Shown in pieces: positions 1-6,473 of a stretch of 6,773 nucleotides of DNA. The stretch is from Alphaproteobacteria bacterium. Its GTDB lineage: Bacteria > Pseudomonadota > Alphaproteobacteria > MED-G09. The notes under the pieces were generated by a model. The model did not search any database, was not told the DNA's origin, and was given only the letters and a program-made list of their open reading frames with translations. Numbering within the stretch: the stretch's first letter is position 1; each line of letters opens with the position of its first letter. The translations under genes were made by a program, and so were the position numbers. The stretch lies in the NCBI GenBank assembly GCA_018658685.1, contig JABHUT010000125.1:1-6773 (forward strand), read 5' to 3'.

Positions 1-3
1 AAT

Positions 4-80
4 GCGCCGGTAGCTCAGCTGGATAGAGTACTTGACTACGAATCAAGGGGTCGGGAGTTCGAATCTTCCCCGGCGCGCCA
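4..80 (+). tRNA. tRNA-Arg, anticodon ACG
   Basis: This is a complete 77-nt tRNA that folds by hand into a full cloverleaf. The acceptor strand GCGCCGG (4-10) pairs perfectly with CCGGCGC (70-76), followed by discriminator G77 and an encoded CCA at 78-80. The anticodon stem CTTGA/TCAAG encloses the loop CTACGAA, so the anticodon is ACG at 38-40. The T arm GGGAG/CTTCC has one G-T pair and the usual TTCGAAT loop. The D loop carries GG followed by A at position 20 (window 23), and A20 with C35 are known arginine identity elements. In this family A34 is deaminated to inosine by TadA, so the tRNA reads CGU, CGC and CGA. Its promoter lies outside the window. No hairpin terminator is seen in the 22 bases before rmuC, so read-through into rmuC is possible. 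Confidence 0.97.
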
Positions 81-95
81 TTATTAAATTATTGT

Positions 96-99
96 GGGA
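96..99 (+). promoter_or_regulatory. candidate ribosome binding site of rmuC
   Basis: GGGA sits three bases before the ATG at 103. The spacing is short, but it is the only Shine-Dalgarno-like stretch here. It argues for the ATG at 103 over the in-frame GTG at 94, which has only AT-rich sequence in front of it. Confidence 0.4.
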
Positions 100-102
100 A
101 TT

Positions 103-1023
103 ATGGATTATTTATTTTTATTCTTTTTAGTACTCTTATTAATTATTGCATTAATAATTTTAATTAACATAAAAAAAAATAATGAAAAAAACTCTTACTC
201 AAAAGATATTTTTCAAGAATACGATAAAAAGCAACAAACCCAAAATGAATCTCTGGGGCGTCAAGAGCAAGCATTATCTGATTTAAAGGTTACGATTCAA
301 GAGTTTCAGGAACCACTGCAAAAATTACGAAATTATTTATCTGGAGGAACTAGGGCAGGTCAGTTTGGTGAATGGTCGCTTCAAGCAATGATGCAAGATA
401 TATTCCCAGAGCACCGATATAAAGAGAATGAAGAAATTATCATAGGGTCAGGACAAAGAGTAGAATTTGCACTTATTCTCCCGGGAGGTCTTCTTCAGCC
501 AATTGATGCAAAATTCCCCTCTGGTTTGTATGATAACTATCTTAATGCATCATCGGACGGTAATCGTGACCAAGTTAATTCAACAAAAAAAGATATAGAA
601 AGACATGTTAAAAATGATGCTGAGGATATTCAAAAAAAATATATTCTAACTGGTAAAACATCTGATATTGGCATTATGTACATACCTAGTGAGAGCCTTC
701 TTCAGCTTATAGACTCTATGAGTCTTCGTGAAGACTTATTTAGGGATTATAAAGTACTTCTTTTAGGACCCAATTCTCTTGCAGCTTACTTGATAAGTGT
801 TTCTATGAATTTTCGTGTTGAAACCTTTAATGAGAGAGCCTCCGAAATAATGGATGAGTTTGGTAAGTTAAAAAAAGAATTTGATAAATTTAGCAATTCG
901 ACCAATGATTTAAGAAAAAAAGCTGAAGAAATCTTAAATAAAATTGATGATTACGGTACGCGAGAAAGACAAATGTCAAAAGCAATTAAAAATATGGATA
1001 ATTTAAATATTAAAAAAAAATAA
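103..1023 (+). CDS. rmuC: RmuC-family protein, short membrane-anchored form
   Basis: The gene encodes 306 residues from the ATG at 103; an in-frame GTG at 94 would add three. RmuC proteins limit recombination at inverted repeats and are related to PD-(D/E)XK nucleases; the exact biochemical role is poorly known. Residues 1-23 form a hydrophobic membrane anchor followed by lysines, so the body is probably cytoplasmic. Residues 24-75 are charged and Q/E/K-rich, likely coiled coil. The RmuC domain covers about 78-285: GGTRAGQFGEW (81-91, matching the family R-G-x-W-G-E region), PIDAKFP (133-139), IMYIPSES (191-198) and LGPNSLAAYL (221-230). E. coli RmuC is about 475 residues, so this form has a much shorter coiled coil. 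The usual 'PD' before the DAK motif reads VE (about 120-121). The gene follows the tRNA and ends at an A9 run before the stop. The family call is firm; the nuclease activity is inference. Confidence 0.9.
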   Translation: MDYLFLFFLVLLLIIALIILINIKKNNEKNSYSKDIFQEYDKKQQTQNESLGRQEQALSDLKVTIQEFQEPLQKLRNYLSGGTRAGQFGEWSLQAMMQDIFPEHRYKENEEIIIGSGQRVEFALILPGGLLQPIDAKFPSGLYDNYLNASSDGNRDQVNSTKKDIERHVKNDAEDIQKKYILTGKTSDIGIMYIPSESLLQLIDSMSLREDLFRDYKVLLLGPNSLAAYLISVSMNFRVETFNERASEIMDEFGKLKKEFDKFSNSTNDLRKKAEEILNKIDDYGTRERQMSKAIKNMDNLNIKKK

Positions 1024-1041
1024 TATTATTCAATCTGAAAT

Positions 1042-1070
1042 TTGACTTAACTAAACTTAGGTTCTATAAA
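1042..1070 (+). promoter_or_regulatory. sigma70-type promoter for the rpmH gene string
   Basis: A -35 box TTGACT (1042-1047) and a -10 box TATAAA (1065-1070) are separated by exactly 17 bases. Each differs from the consensus (TTGACA, TATAAT) by one base. Transcription would begin near 1077, leaving a leader of about 24 bases before the rpmH ATG. This is the best promoter-like sequence seen in the window, and it sits in the largest gap between protein genes, just upstream of a highly expressed ribosomal protein gene. It probably drives rpmH-rnpA and may drive the genes beyond. Confidence 0.75.
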
Positions 1071-1089
1071 CCCCTGAAGTATCAATAAT

Positions 1090-1093
1090 AAGG
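1090..1093 (+). promoter_or_regulatory. ribosome binding site of rpmH
   Basis: AAGG lies seven bases before the rpmH ATG, an ideal spacing. It supports the 1101 start. Confidence 0.65.
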
Positions 1094-1100
1094 TTATATT

Positions 1101-1235
1101 ATGAAAAGAACATTCCAGCCCAGCAATCTAGTTAGAAAAAGGCGTCACGGCTTTCGTTCGAGATTACAGACCGTTGGCGGAAGAAATGTTCTGTCCAATA
1201 GAAGAGCTAAAGGTAGAAAATCTTTATCAGCTTAA
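1101..1235 (+). CDS. rpmH: 50S ribosomal protein L34
   Basis: This 44-residue protein starts [20 protein letters not shown] and ends with an arginine/lysine-rich tail ([11 protein letters not shown]). The length and the sequence MKRTFQPS...RKRRHGFR...GR.VL..RRAKGRK.L.A match bacterial L34 over its whole length. L34 is a small, very basic protein of the large ribosomal subunit that binds 23S rRNA. The ATG is preceded by AAGG at good spacing and by a strong promoter. The stop TAA (1233-1235) is three bases before the rnpA ATG, the near-universal rpmH-rnpA pairing. In this window rmuC lies upstream, where gammaproteobacteria usually have dnaA. Identification is essentially certain. Confidence 0.98.
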   Translation: MKRTFQPSNLVRKRRHGFRSRLQTVGGRNVLSNRRAKGRKSLSA

Positions 1236-1238
1236 GTT

Positions 1239-1601
1239 ATGAAACCTGAAAAAAATCAAAATGTCTCAAATAAAGAAGAGTACATTTCTGATAAAATAAC
1301 TAAACGATCAGACTACATTCGTGCATCAACAGGGTCTAACAAAAGAACTTCCAGTCTACACTTACAAAAATTTAATAGGAAGGATGAGGGAATTCCGCGT
1401 TATGGCATTACTGCAACAAAAAAAATTGGAATTGCAGTTGATAGAAATAAAGCTAAAAGAAGACTTCGACATGCAGTAAAAGAAGTGCTTCCCAAGTTAG
1501 GTAAAAATGGTTACGACTATGTTGTTGTAGCAACAAAAAATACTAATACTCTCCCCTGGGAAGTAATAAAGTCTGATTTAGAAAAAGCATTTAAGGAATA
1601 A
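1239..1601 (+). CDS. rnpA: ribonuclease P protein component
   Basis: The gene encodes 120 residues. RnpA is the protein subunit of RNase P: it assists the catalytic RNA in removing 5' leaders from pre-tRNAs. The family RNR motif is clear at residues 69-82 (RNKAKRRLRHAVKE), preceded by the conserved strand YGITATKKIGIAVD (55-68). Residues 20-31 (ITKRSDYIRAST) match the usual N-terminal 'LkkradF.r' region. About 19 polar residues precede this point, where many homologues have only a few. The ATG at 1239 is the only ATG start before the conserved region, but no Shine-Dalgarno sequence precedes it. With the rpmH stop three bases upstream, translation probably depends on reinitiation after L34. 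The pre-tRNA substrates of RNase P would include the tRNA-Arg at the start of the window. The C-terminal half fits the normal family size. Confidence 0.96.
   Translation: MKPEKNQNVSNKEEYISDKITKRSDYIRASTGSNKRTSSLHLQKFNRKDEGIPRYGITATKKIGIAVDRNKAKRRLRHAVKEVLPKLGKNGYDYVVVATKNTNTLPWEVIKSDLEKAFKE
1592..1597 (+). promoter_or_regulatory. ribosome binding site of yidC
   Basis: TAAGGA, inside the last codons of rnpA, lies eight bases before the yidC ATG at 1606. A second purine run (AAGGG) touches the ATG directly and is too close to serve. Confidence 0.6.
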
Positions 1602-1605
1602 AGGG

Positions 1606-3318
1606 ATGAATGATACTTCAAGATATATAGTCGCAATAGTTTTGGCTATGATTATTCTATTTAGCTGGCAAATAATTTTTCCGGTTGAAGAGCCGATTGT
1701 TCAAACTAATACTATAGAAAATAGTCCAAATTTAACCCCTGAAGAAACTAAGGATAAAAATTTTATCCCTACTTTAAGTCAAGAATCGTGTTCATCGAGT
1801 CCTATAATAATAGAAAATGAAAGATTGGAAGGATCTATTGATCTTTGTGGGGCAAAAATAAATGAAATATTCCTAAAGAAATTTAATACTACAACAGATA
1901 AGGATAGTGATTATGTTCAGCTGTTTAGCAACTCATCATATTGGGTAAATGCAGGTTGGTTAGCTCCAAGAGGAGCAGATTTTTTACTTCCAAATGAAAA
2001 TTCACTTTGGGAACTAGAATCACAGAATAGTGTTCTCTCACCAAACAGCCCTGTCGTCATTACTTGGCAAAATGAACAAGGTTTAAAATTTTTTCAAACC
2101 TATTCTATTGATAAAAACTATCTATTTACATTCAAACAAGAGGTAGAAAATAATTCTTTAGGATTAATTACATTATTTCCTTTTAATAAACTATCCCGCC
2201 AAGAACTCCCGAGTGATAAAACAATAGGACTCCTCCATGAAGGTCCAACGGGCTGGTTTGATGATGAACTGGAAGAAGAAGATTATGATGATATTGAAAA
2301 AAATGACTTTCGTAGAGAGTTTAATTCTGGATGGATTGGTATCAGAGATAAATATTGGGCAACAGCAATAAGTTCACTAGATGAAGGTGCTAAAAAAGCT
2401 CACTTTAAAATGTCCTCTGATGCTAATAATAGTATTTATAGAATTGGTTATACTGGTGAAGCCATTAGCGCATCTGCAGGATCAAAACTATCTTCAAGTG
2501 GATTAATTTTCCTAGGGGCTAAAGAGGTTGATATAATTGATAATTATTCAACTAATAAAAATTTACCTAATTTTGATCTCCTTATAGACTGGGGATGGTT
2601 TTATTTTATATCAAAGCCTTTATTTTATGTTTTAGACTTTCTTTTTTCTTATACAGGTAACTTCGGTGTAGCAATCTTACTATTAACAGTTTTGATTAAA
2701 CTTGTGTTTTTCCCCATTGTTAATAGATCTTATGTCCAAATGGCAAAAATGAGAAAAGTCCAACCTGAAATTACTAAAATGAAAGAGCTTTATGGCGATG
2801 ATCGTCAAAAGATGGCTCAAGAAATGCAATCTTTGTATAAAAAAGAAGAATTAAAACCTTTATCTGGATGTCTCCCAGTCTTTATACAAATACCAGTATT
2901 TTTTGCATTATATAATGTTTTATTAGTAACAATAGAAATGCGTCATGCTCCTTTTATTGGATGGATAAGGGATCTTTCTGCGCCAGATCCATTATCAGTA
3001 TTTAATCTATTTGGTTTAATTAATTGGACGCCACCCCAAATATTAATGATCGGAGTTTTTCACCTTTTATTTGGATTAACTTTTTTATTACAAACAAAAT
3101 TAAATCCCGCCCCTACCGACCCTATTCAAAAAACTTTATTTACTTGGATGCCTATCTTCATGATTTTTATAGCAGCCAACTTTCCAATAGGTTTAGTAAT
3201 TTACTGGGCATGGAATGGGCTCCTATCGATTATGCAACAAGCTTATATTATGAAAAAACAGGGAATGGATATTGCTCTTTTTGAGAATTTTAGAAAAAAA
3301 GATAGCGCTAACGATTAA
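1606..3318 (+). CDS. yidC: membrane protein insertase YidC
   Basis: This 570-residue protein inserts and folds inner-membrane proteins, alone or with the Sec translocon. The layout is that of Gram-negative YidC. TM1 is at about residues 7-25 (IVAIVLAMIILFSWQIIF). A large periplasmic domain spans about 26-327, with an acidic stretch near 223-233. The conserved insertase core runs from about 328 to 553. Core landmarks are FISKPLFYVLDFLFSYTGNFG, the groove helix TVLIKLVFFPI with K365 at the position of E. coli Arg366, the coiled-coil hairpin MAKMRKVQPEI, GCLPVFIQIPVFFALYNVLL (from 421), a helix near 479-499, and FPIGLVIYWAWNGLLSIMQQ. A basic residue in the groove is required by the family, and lysine is common in alphaproteobacteria. 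Length is usual (E. coli 548). The start lies four bases after the rnpA stop. The small yidD gene often found between rnpA and yidC is absent. Confidence 0.97.
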   Translation: MNDTSRYIVAIVLAMIILFSWQIIFPVEEPIVQTNTIENSPNLTPEETKDKNFIPTLSQESCSSSPIIIENERLEGSIDLCGAKINEIFLKKFNTTTDKDSDYVQLFSNSSYWVNAGWLAPRGADFLLPNENSLWELESQNSVLSPNSPVVITWQNEQGLKFFQTYSIDKNYLFTFKQEVENNSLGLITLFPFNKLSRQELPSDKTIGLLHEGPTGWFDDELEEEDYDDIEKNDFRREFNSGWIGIRDKYWATAISSLDEGAKKAHFKMSSDANNSIYRIGYTGEAISASAGSKLSSSGLIFLGAKEVDIIDNYSTNKNLPNFDLLIDWGWFYFISKPLFYVLDFLFSYTGNFGVAILLLTVLIKLVFFPIVNRSYVQMAKMRKVQPEITKMKELYGDDRQKMAQEMQSLYKKEELKPLSGCLPVFIQIPVFFALYNVLLVTIEMRHAPFIGWIRDLSAPDPLSVFNLFGLINWTPPQILMIGVFHLLFGLTFLLQTKLNPAPTDPIQKTLFTWMPIFMIFIAANFPIGLVIYWAWNGLLSIMQQAYIMKKQGMDIALFENFRKKDSAND

Positions 3319-3325
3319 TCAAGCA

Positions 3326-3967
3326 ATGGATGGCACAAATAAAAAAAATAAGATTTTAAAAAATAAAAAAAATCTATTCTCAAATAAATGTAATTTTATT
3401 AAAGGTGTTGCTTCTATTGATGGTCTAGAACATTCAAATATACCCGAGGTAGCATTCCTTGGTCGTTCAAATGTTGGAAAATCAAGCTTATTAAATGCAA
3501 TAACAAAAAGATCAAAACTAGCACACACATCAAAAACACCAGGAAGAACTCAAGAATTAAATTTTTTCTCTTTTGGGGAAGATGATCCAATAATGACTAT
3601 TGTTGATATGCCAGGCTACGGTTTCGCAAAGGCATCTAAATCAAAAATTGCTGAGTGGACAGAACTTTCAAGACATTATTTGTTAAATAGATCAAATTTA
3701 AGAAGAGTATTTCTTTTGATTGATGCTCGACATGATATAAAGCCATCTGATGAAGAAATAATGTGTATGTTGGATAATTGTGCTGTTTCTTATCAAATAG
3801 TTCTAACTAAAATTGATAAAATAAAAAATAGAAATAAAAAAATTTCTGAAACAGAAAATTCTGTAAAAAGTCATGTTGCTGTTCACCCAGTTGTATATGC
3901 TACATCGTCTCACAAAGAAACTGGGCTCGATGACCTAAGAAATGAAATATCTTCCCTAGTAGAATAA
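3326..3967 (+). CDS. engB: ribosome biogenesis GTP-binding protein YihA/YsxC
   Basis: The gene encodes 213 residues from the ATG at 3326 (E. coli YihA is 210). It is a TRAFAC-class GTPase needed for late 50S subunit assembly. All G motifs are visible: G1 GRSNVGKSS (46-54), G2 region TPGRTQELNFF (71-81), G3 DMPGYGFAK (94-102), G4 TKIDK (161-165) and a G5-like ATSS near 195-198. The GRSNVGKSSLLN and DMPGYGFA sequences are specific to this family. The N-terminal 24 residues are lysine/asparagine-rich and poorly conserved. An in-frame TTG at 3272 would add 18 residues and overlap yidC by 47 bases, but the ATG seven bases after the yidC stop gives normal family length. No Shine-Dalgarno sequence precedes either start, so coupling to yidC translation is likely. 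The exact start is the only uncertainty. Confidence 0.95.
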   Translation: MDGTNKKNKILKNKKNLFSNKCNFIKGVASIDGLEHSNIPEVAFLGRSNVGKSSLLNAITKRSKLAHTSKTPGRTQELNFFSFGEDDPIMTIVDMPGYGFAKASKSKIAEWTELSRHYLLNRSNLRRVFLLIDARHDIKPSDEEIMCMLDNCAVSYQIVLTKIDKIKNRNKKISETENSVKSHVAVHPVVYATSSHKETGLDDLRNEISSLVE

Positions 3968-3989
3968 ACTCTTCTAGACTATAAGAGTT
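3967..3989 (+). repeat. small inverted repeat between engB and argB
   Basis: AACTCTT (3967-3973) pairs perfectly with AAGAGTT (3983-3989) around a nine-base loop. It begins on the last base of the engB stop codon and ends eight bases before the first possible argB ATG. The stem has only two G-C pairs and is not followed by a T-run, so it does not look like an intrinsic terminator. It could affect mRNA stability or access to the argB start, but could also be chance. Confidence 0.35.
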
Positions 3990-3997
3990 AGAAATTT

Positions 3998-4909
3998 ATG
4001 AGAATTACTATGAATAAAGATAAAGGAGCGGTTAAAGATTGGTTAAATAATGCTGATATTTTAACAGGTGCTCTTCCTTACATGCAAAAATATAACGGAT
4101 CAATAATTGTCATTAAATATGGCGGTAATGCGATGGCAGATGCAGAGCTTGTTGAATCATTCTGTAATGATATTGTTTTTCTTAAACAAAGTGGATTAAA
4201 GCCTGTAATTGTTCATGGAGGAGGCCCGCAAATCGGTTCGATGTTAGAGAGATTAGGTATAAAAACAAAATTCGAGTCTGGTATGAGAATTACAGATGAA
4301 GACACATTAGAAGTTGTTGAAATGGTTCTTGCTGGAAGAATTAATAAAAATATAGCTTCAAAAATTAATTCCTCTGGGGGAAAGGCAGTAGGCGTCTCGG
4401 GTAAGGATGGCTCAATGATAATTGCTGAGAAACTAACAAAGCAAAATAATTCTAGTGAATCAAATATCGAAAAAATTATTGATTTGGGATATGTCGGATT
4501 TCCTAAAAAAATTAATAATGAAATCATTGAGACTCTTATTGCCGATGATTTTATTCCTATTATTGCGCCATTAGGAATTGGAGATGATGGAAAAACATAT
4601 AATATAAATGCTGATACTGCAGCGGGTGCAATAGCTTCATCGTTAAAATCTAAGAGGCTTCTTATCTTAACTGATGTAGAAGGCGTTCTGGATTCAAAAA
4701 ATAATCTTGTAGAAGAAGTTAATGGAAAGAAAATTGAAGAAATGATTCATTCCGGAGAAGTCTCTGGTGGCATGATCCCAAAATTAAATACATGCTTGGA
4801 TAGTGTTAATAATGGTGTGGATGCGGCAGTGATTGTCGATGGAAGAGTAAAGCATGCAGTTTTACTTGAGTTATTTACCGATCACGGCGCAGGAACATTA
4901 GTTCGATAG
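3998..4909 (+). CDS. argB: acetylglutamate kinase
   Basis: The gene encodes 303 residues. ArgB phosphorylates N-acetyl-L-glutamate with ATP, the second step of arginine synthesis, in the cytoplasm. It is an amino-acid kinase fold: KYGGNAM (40-46) and HGGGPQI (73-79) bind phosphates and ATP, GMRITD (95-100) and NINADTAAGAIA (202-213) shape the substrate site, and LTDVEGVLD (224-232), SGGMIPKL (256-263) and the C-terminal ELFTDHGAGTL follow. About 35 residues precede the first core strand; such an N-terminal helix is typical of arginine-inhibited, hexameric NAG kinases, so feedback inhibition is likely (inference). Two starts are possible: the ATG at 3998, or the ATG at 4010, which has GAGA six bases ahead and would remove four residues. 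The phosphatase gene follows after nine bases. Identification is secure. Confidence 0.97.
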   Translation: MRITMNKDKGAVKDWLNNADILTGALPYMQKYNGSIIVIKYGGNAMADAELVESFCNDIVFLKQSGLKPVIVHGGGPQIGSMLERLGIKTKFESGMRITDEDTLEVVEMVLAGRINKNIASKINSSGGKAVGVSGKDGSMIIAEKLTKQNNSSESNIEKIIDLGYVGFPKKINNEIIETLIADDFIPIIAPLGIGDDGKTYNINADTAAGAIASSLKSKRLLILTDVEGVLDSKNNLVEEVNGKKIEEMIHSGEVSGGMIPKLNTCLDSVNNGVDAAVIVDGRVKHAVLLELFTDHGAGTLVR

Positions 4910-4913
4910 GAAG
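4908..4913 (+). promoter_or_regulatory. ribosome binding site of the HAD phosphatase gene
   Basis: AGGAAG overlaps the argB TAG stop (4907-4909) and lies five bases before the ATG at 4919. It is the best Shine-Dalgarno sequence in the string. Its overlap with the stop suggests coupled translation. Confidence 0.7.
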
Positions 4914-4918
4914 TTTGA

Positions 4919-5605
4919 ATGAATCTATCATCAATTAAAGCTTGGGTATTTGACCTAGACAATACTTTATATGAACCTGAGGAGGATATATTTAGTCAGA
5001 TTGATAAAAAGATGACATCATTTATATCTAATCACTTTAATATAAATAATGATGAGGCATTTGATATTCAGAAAGATTATTTCCTTAGATATGGAACAAC
5101 TCTTGCTGGCTTAATGGATGATAAAAATAGTATTGTTGATCCAGATGAGTTCTTAACATATGTACATGATATTGATTTGAAATCACTAAAGCCAAATCCT
5201 CAACTTAACGAATCCATAGAAAATCTCTTAGGACCTAAATTTATTTTCACAAACGGAACAAAATCTCACGCTGAAAATGTGCTTAAAAAACTAGGATTAG
5301 AAAGTGTTTTTAAATCAATTTTTGATATTAAATCAGCTCAATATATTCCAAAGCCAAATATAGAAACCTATAACTTATTTTTTAAAACAATGGATGTTGA
5401 TCCAAAAACTGCAATTATGTTTGAAGACATGGGAAGAAATTTAATACCTGCTAAAGAGTTAGGGATGACAACCGTATTAATTAAAAGAGAAATACCAAAT
5501 CAGGATAATATTTTTCAGGATAAAAAATATTCAGATATTTGGGATCAAGATATTCCAGCAGATTATACTATTGACGACTTGGCAAAGTTCCTAAATAACA
5601 ATTAA
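4919..5605 (+). CDS. HAD-family hydrolase, pyrimidine 5'-nucleotidase-like
   Basis: This 228-residue soluble hydrolase has all four HAD motifs. Motif I is FDLDNTLY with nucleophile D12 and acid/base D14. Motif II is FTNGT, with T111 followed by an Asn-Gly pair. Motif III is K145 in PKPN. Motif IV is FEDMGRNL, with E169 and D170 binding magnesium. A helical cap fits between motifs I and II (about 19-100). The DNTLY start, FTNGT, PKP and FEDMxRNL patterns resemble the pyrimidine 5'-nucleotidase (SDT1-like) subfamily, which dephosphorylates UMP/CMP-type nucleotides. The true substrate cannot be read from the sequence. Alphaproteobacteria commonly have such a gene between argB and dapD, but no role in arginine or lysine synthesis is known to me. 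The start is well supported by AGGAAG. Confidence 0.88.
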   Translation: MNLSSIKAWVFDLDNTLYEPEEDIFSQIDKKMTSFISNHFNINNDEAFDIQKDYFLRYGTTLAGLMDDKNSIVDPDEFLTYVHDIDLKSLKPNPQLNESIENLLGPKFIFTNGTKSHAENVLKKLGLESVFKSIFDIKSAQYIPKPNIETYNLFFKTMDVDPKTAIMFEDMGRNLIPAKELGMTTVLIKREIPNQDNIFQDKKYSDIWDQDIPADYTIDDLAKFLNNN

Positions 5606-5613
5606 ATAAATTA

Positions 5614-5629
5614 ATTTAAAAATTTAAAT
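5614..5629. repeat. AT-only inverted repeat upstream of dapD
   Basis: ATTTAAA (5614-5620) and TTTAAAT (5623-5629) form a perfect seven-base inverted repeat around two bases, in the 33-base gap between the HAD gene and dapD. A two-base loop makes a DNA-binding palindrome likelier than an RNA hairpin. In DNA this AT-rich it may well be chance. Confidence 0.2.
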
Positions 5630-5638
5630 GAGTAAATA

Positions 5639-6469
5639 ATGAGTAATGAAAAAATTGAAATAATAGAAACAGCATTTGAAAATATAAATAATATTAATGC
5701 TAATGCTCCTAGTGATGTAATTAGTGCAATACAATCAACAATTGATGACATAGATACTGGAAATGTTAGGGTTGCAGAAAAAATTAATAATGAATGGGTT
5801 ATTAATCAATGGATAAAAAAAGCTATACTTCTTTATTTTCGTATTAATGAAATGAAATTAATTTCAGGAAGCCCGGGTGAAAGCCAGTGGTGGGATAAAA
5901 TTGATTCTAAATTTAGGGATTGGAATGAAGAAAAATTTACCAAAGCAGGATTCAGAGCTGTTCCTGGATCAATAGTGAGAAAGGGTTCTTTTGTAGCTAA
6001 GGGCTCTGTTTTAATGCCTAGCTTTATTAATATTGGAGCATATGTAGGATCTGGTACAATGGTTGATACGTGGGCAACAATTGGATCTTGTGCTCAAATA
6101 GGTTCAGACTGTCATATTTCCGGAGGCGCTGGTATAGGTGGTGTTCTTGAGCCATTACAAGCCAACCCAGTAATTATAGAAGATAATTGCTTTATAGGGG
6201 CTAGATCAGAAGTTGCTGAAGGGGTCATTATTAAAGAAGGATCAGTATTATCAATGGGTGTTTATCTCTCTTCATCAACACCAATTGTTAACAGAGAAAC
6301 AGGAGAAATTTCTCGAGGAAAAGTTCCGCCTTATTCAGTAATTATTCCTGGTACATTTTCACCTAATAATGATAGTTCAAAACCCTCACTATATTGTGCT
6401 GTAATAGTCAAAACAGTGGATGAAAAAACACGATCCAAAACTTCAATTAATGAGCTTCTTAGAGATTAA
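5639..6469 (+). CDS. dapD: 2,3,4,5-tetrahydropyridine-2,6-dicarboxylate N-succinyltransferase
   Basis: The gene encodes 276 residues (E. coli DapD is 274). It transfers succinyl from succinyl-CoA to tetrahydrodipicolinate, committing to the succinylase route to meso-diaminopimelate and lysine. A helical N-terminal domain (1-105) leads into a left-handed beta-helix of hexapeptide repeats (about 106-240). Highly conserved runs are [15 protein letters not shown] (141-155), [11 protein letters not shown] (167-177), [16 protein letters not shown] (181-196) and the C-terminal [17 protein letters not shown] (251-267). D143 and E191 align by eye with the Asp/Glu pair considered catalytic in the family. 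The usual YVDEGTM reads YVGSGTM here, losing an acidic pair. The start is supported by family length; only a weak GAG lies upstream. The partner enzyme DapE follows four bases after the stop. Confidence 0.97.
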   Translation: MSNEKIEIIETAFENINNINANAPSDVISAIQSTIDDIDTGNVRVAEKINNEWVINQWIKKAILLYFRINEMKLISGSPGESQWWDKIDSKFRDWNEEKFTKAGFRAVPGSIVRKGSFVAKGSVLMPSFINIGAYVGSGTMVDTWATIGSCAQIGSDCHISGGAGIGGVLEPLQANPVIIEDNCFIGARSEVAEGVIIKEGSVLSMGVYLSSSTPIVNRETGEISRGKVPPYSVIIPGTFSPNNDSSKPSLYCAVIVKTVDEKTRSKTSINELLRD

Positions 6470-6473
6470 TAAT

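Noticed and set aside
4..80. tRNA-Arg as an integration site for a mobile element
   Set aside because: No integrase, direct repeat of the tRNA 3' end or foreign-looking genes follow within the window; the neighbours are housekeeping genes.
1004..1030. AT-rich inverted repeat around the rmuC stop as a terminator
   Set aside because: The AATATT repeats pair weakly, contain no G-C pairs and lack a following T-run.
3024..3284. 86-residue plus-strand open frame inside yidC
   Set aside because: It lies wholly inside the strongly conserved C-terminal core of YidC in another frame and shows no recognisable domain.
3272..3325. Extended engB start at the TTG at 3272
   Set aside because: It would overlap yidC by 47 bases and add 18 residues without family similarity; the ATG at 3326 gives normal EngB length.
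3319..3528. 69-residue minus-strand open frame over the start of engB
   Set aside because: It is antisense to the conserved G1 region of EngB, and its composition reflects the opposite strand of AT-rich coding sequence.
3980..3985. TATAAG as a -10 box for an argB promoter
   Set aside because: No acceptable -35 sequence lies about 17 bases upstream, and the bases fall partly in the hairpin stem.
4213..4527. 104-residue minus-strand open frame inside argB
   Set aside because: It is antisense to conserved ArgB motifs, with no own ribosome binding site or family signature seen.
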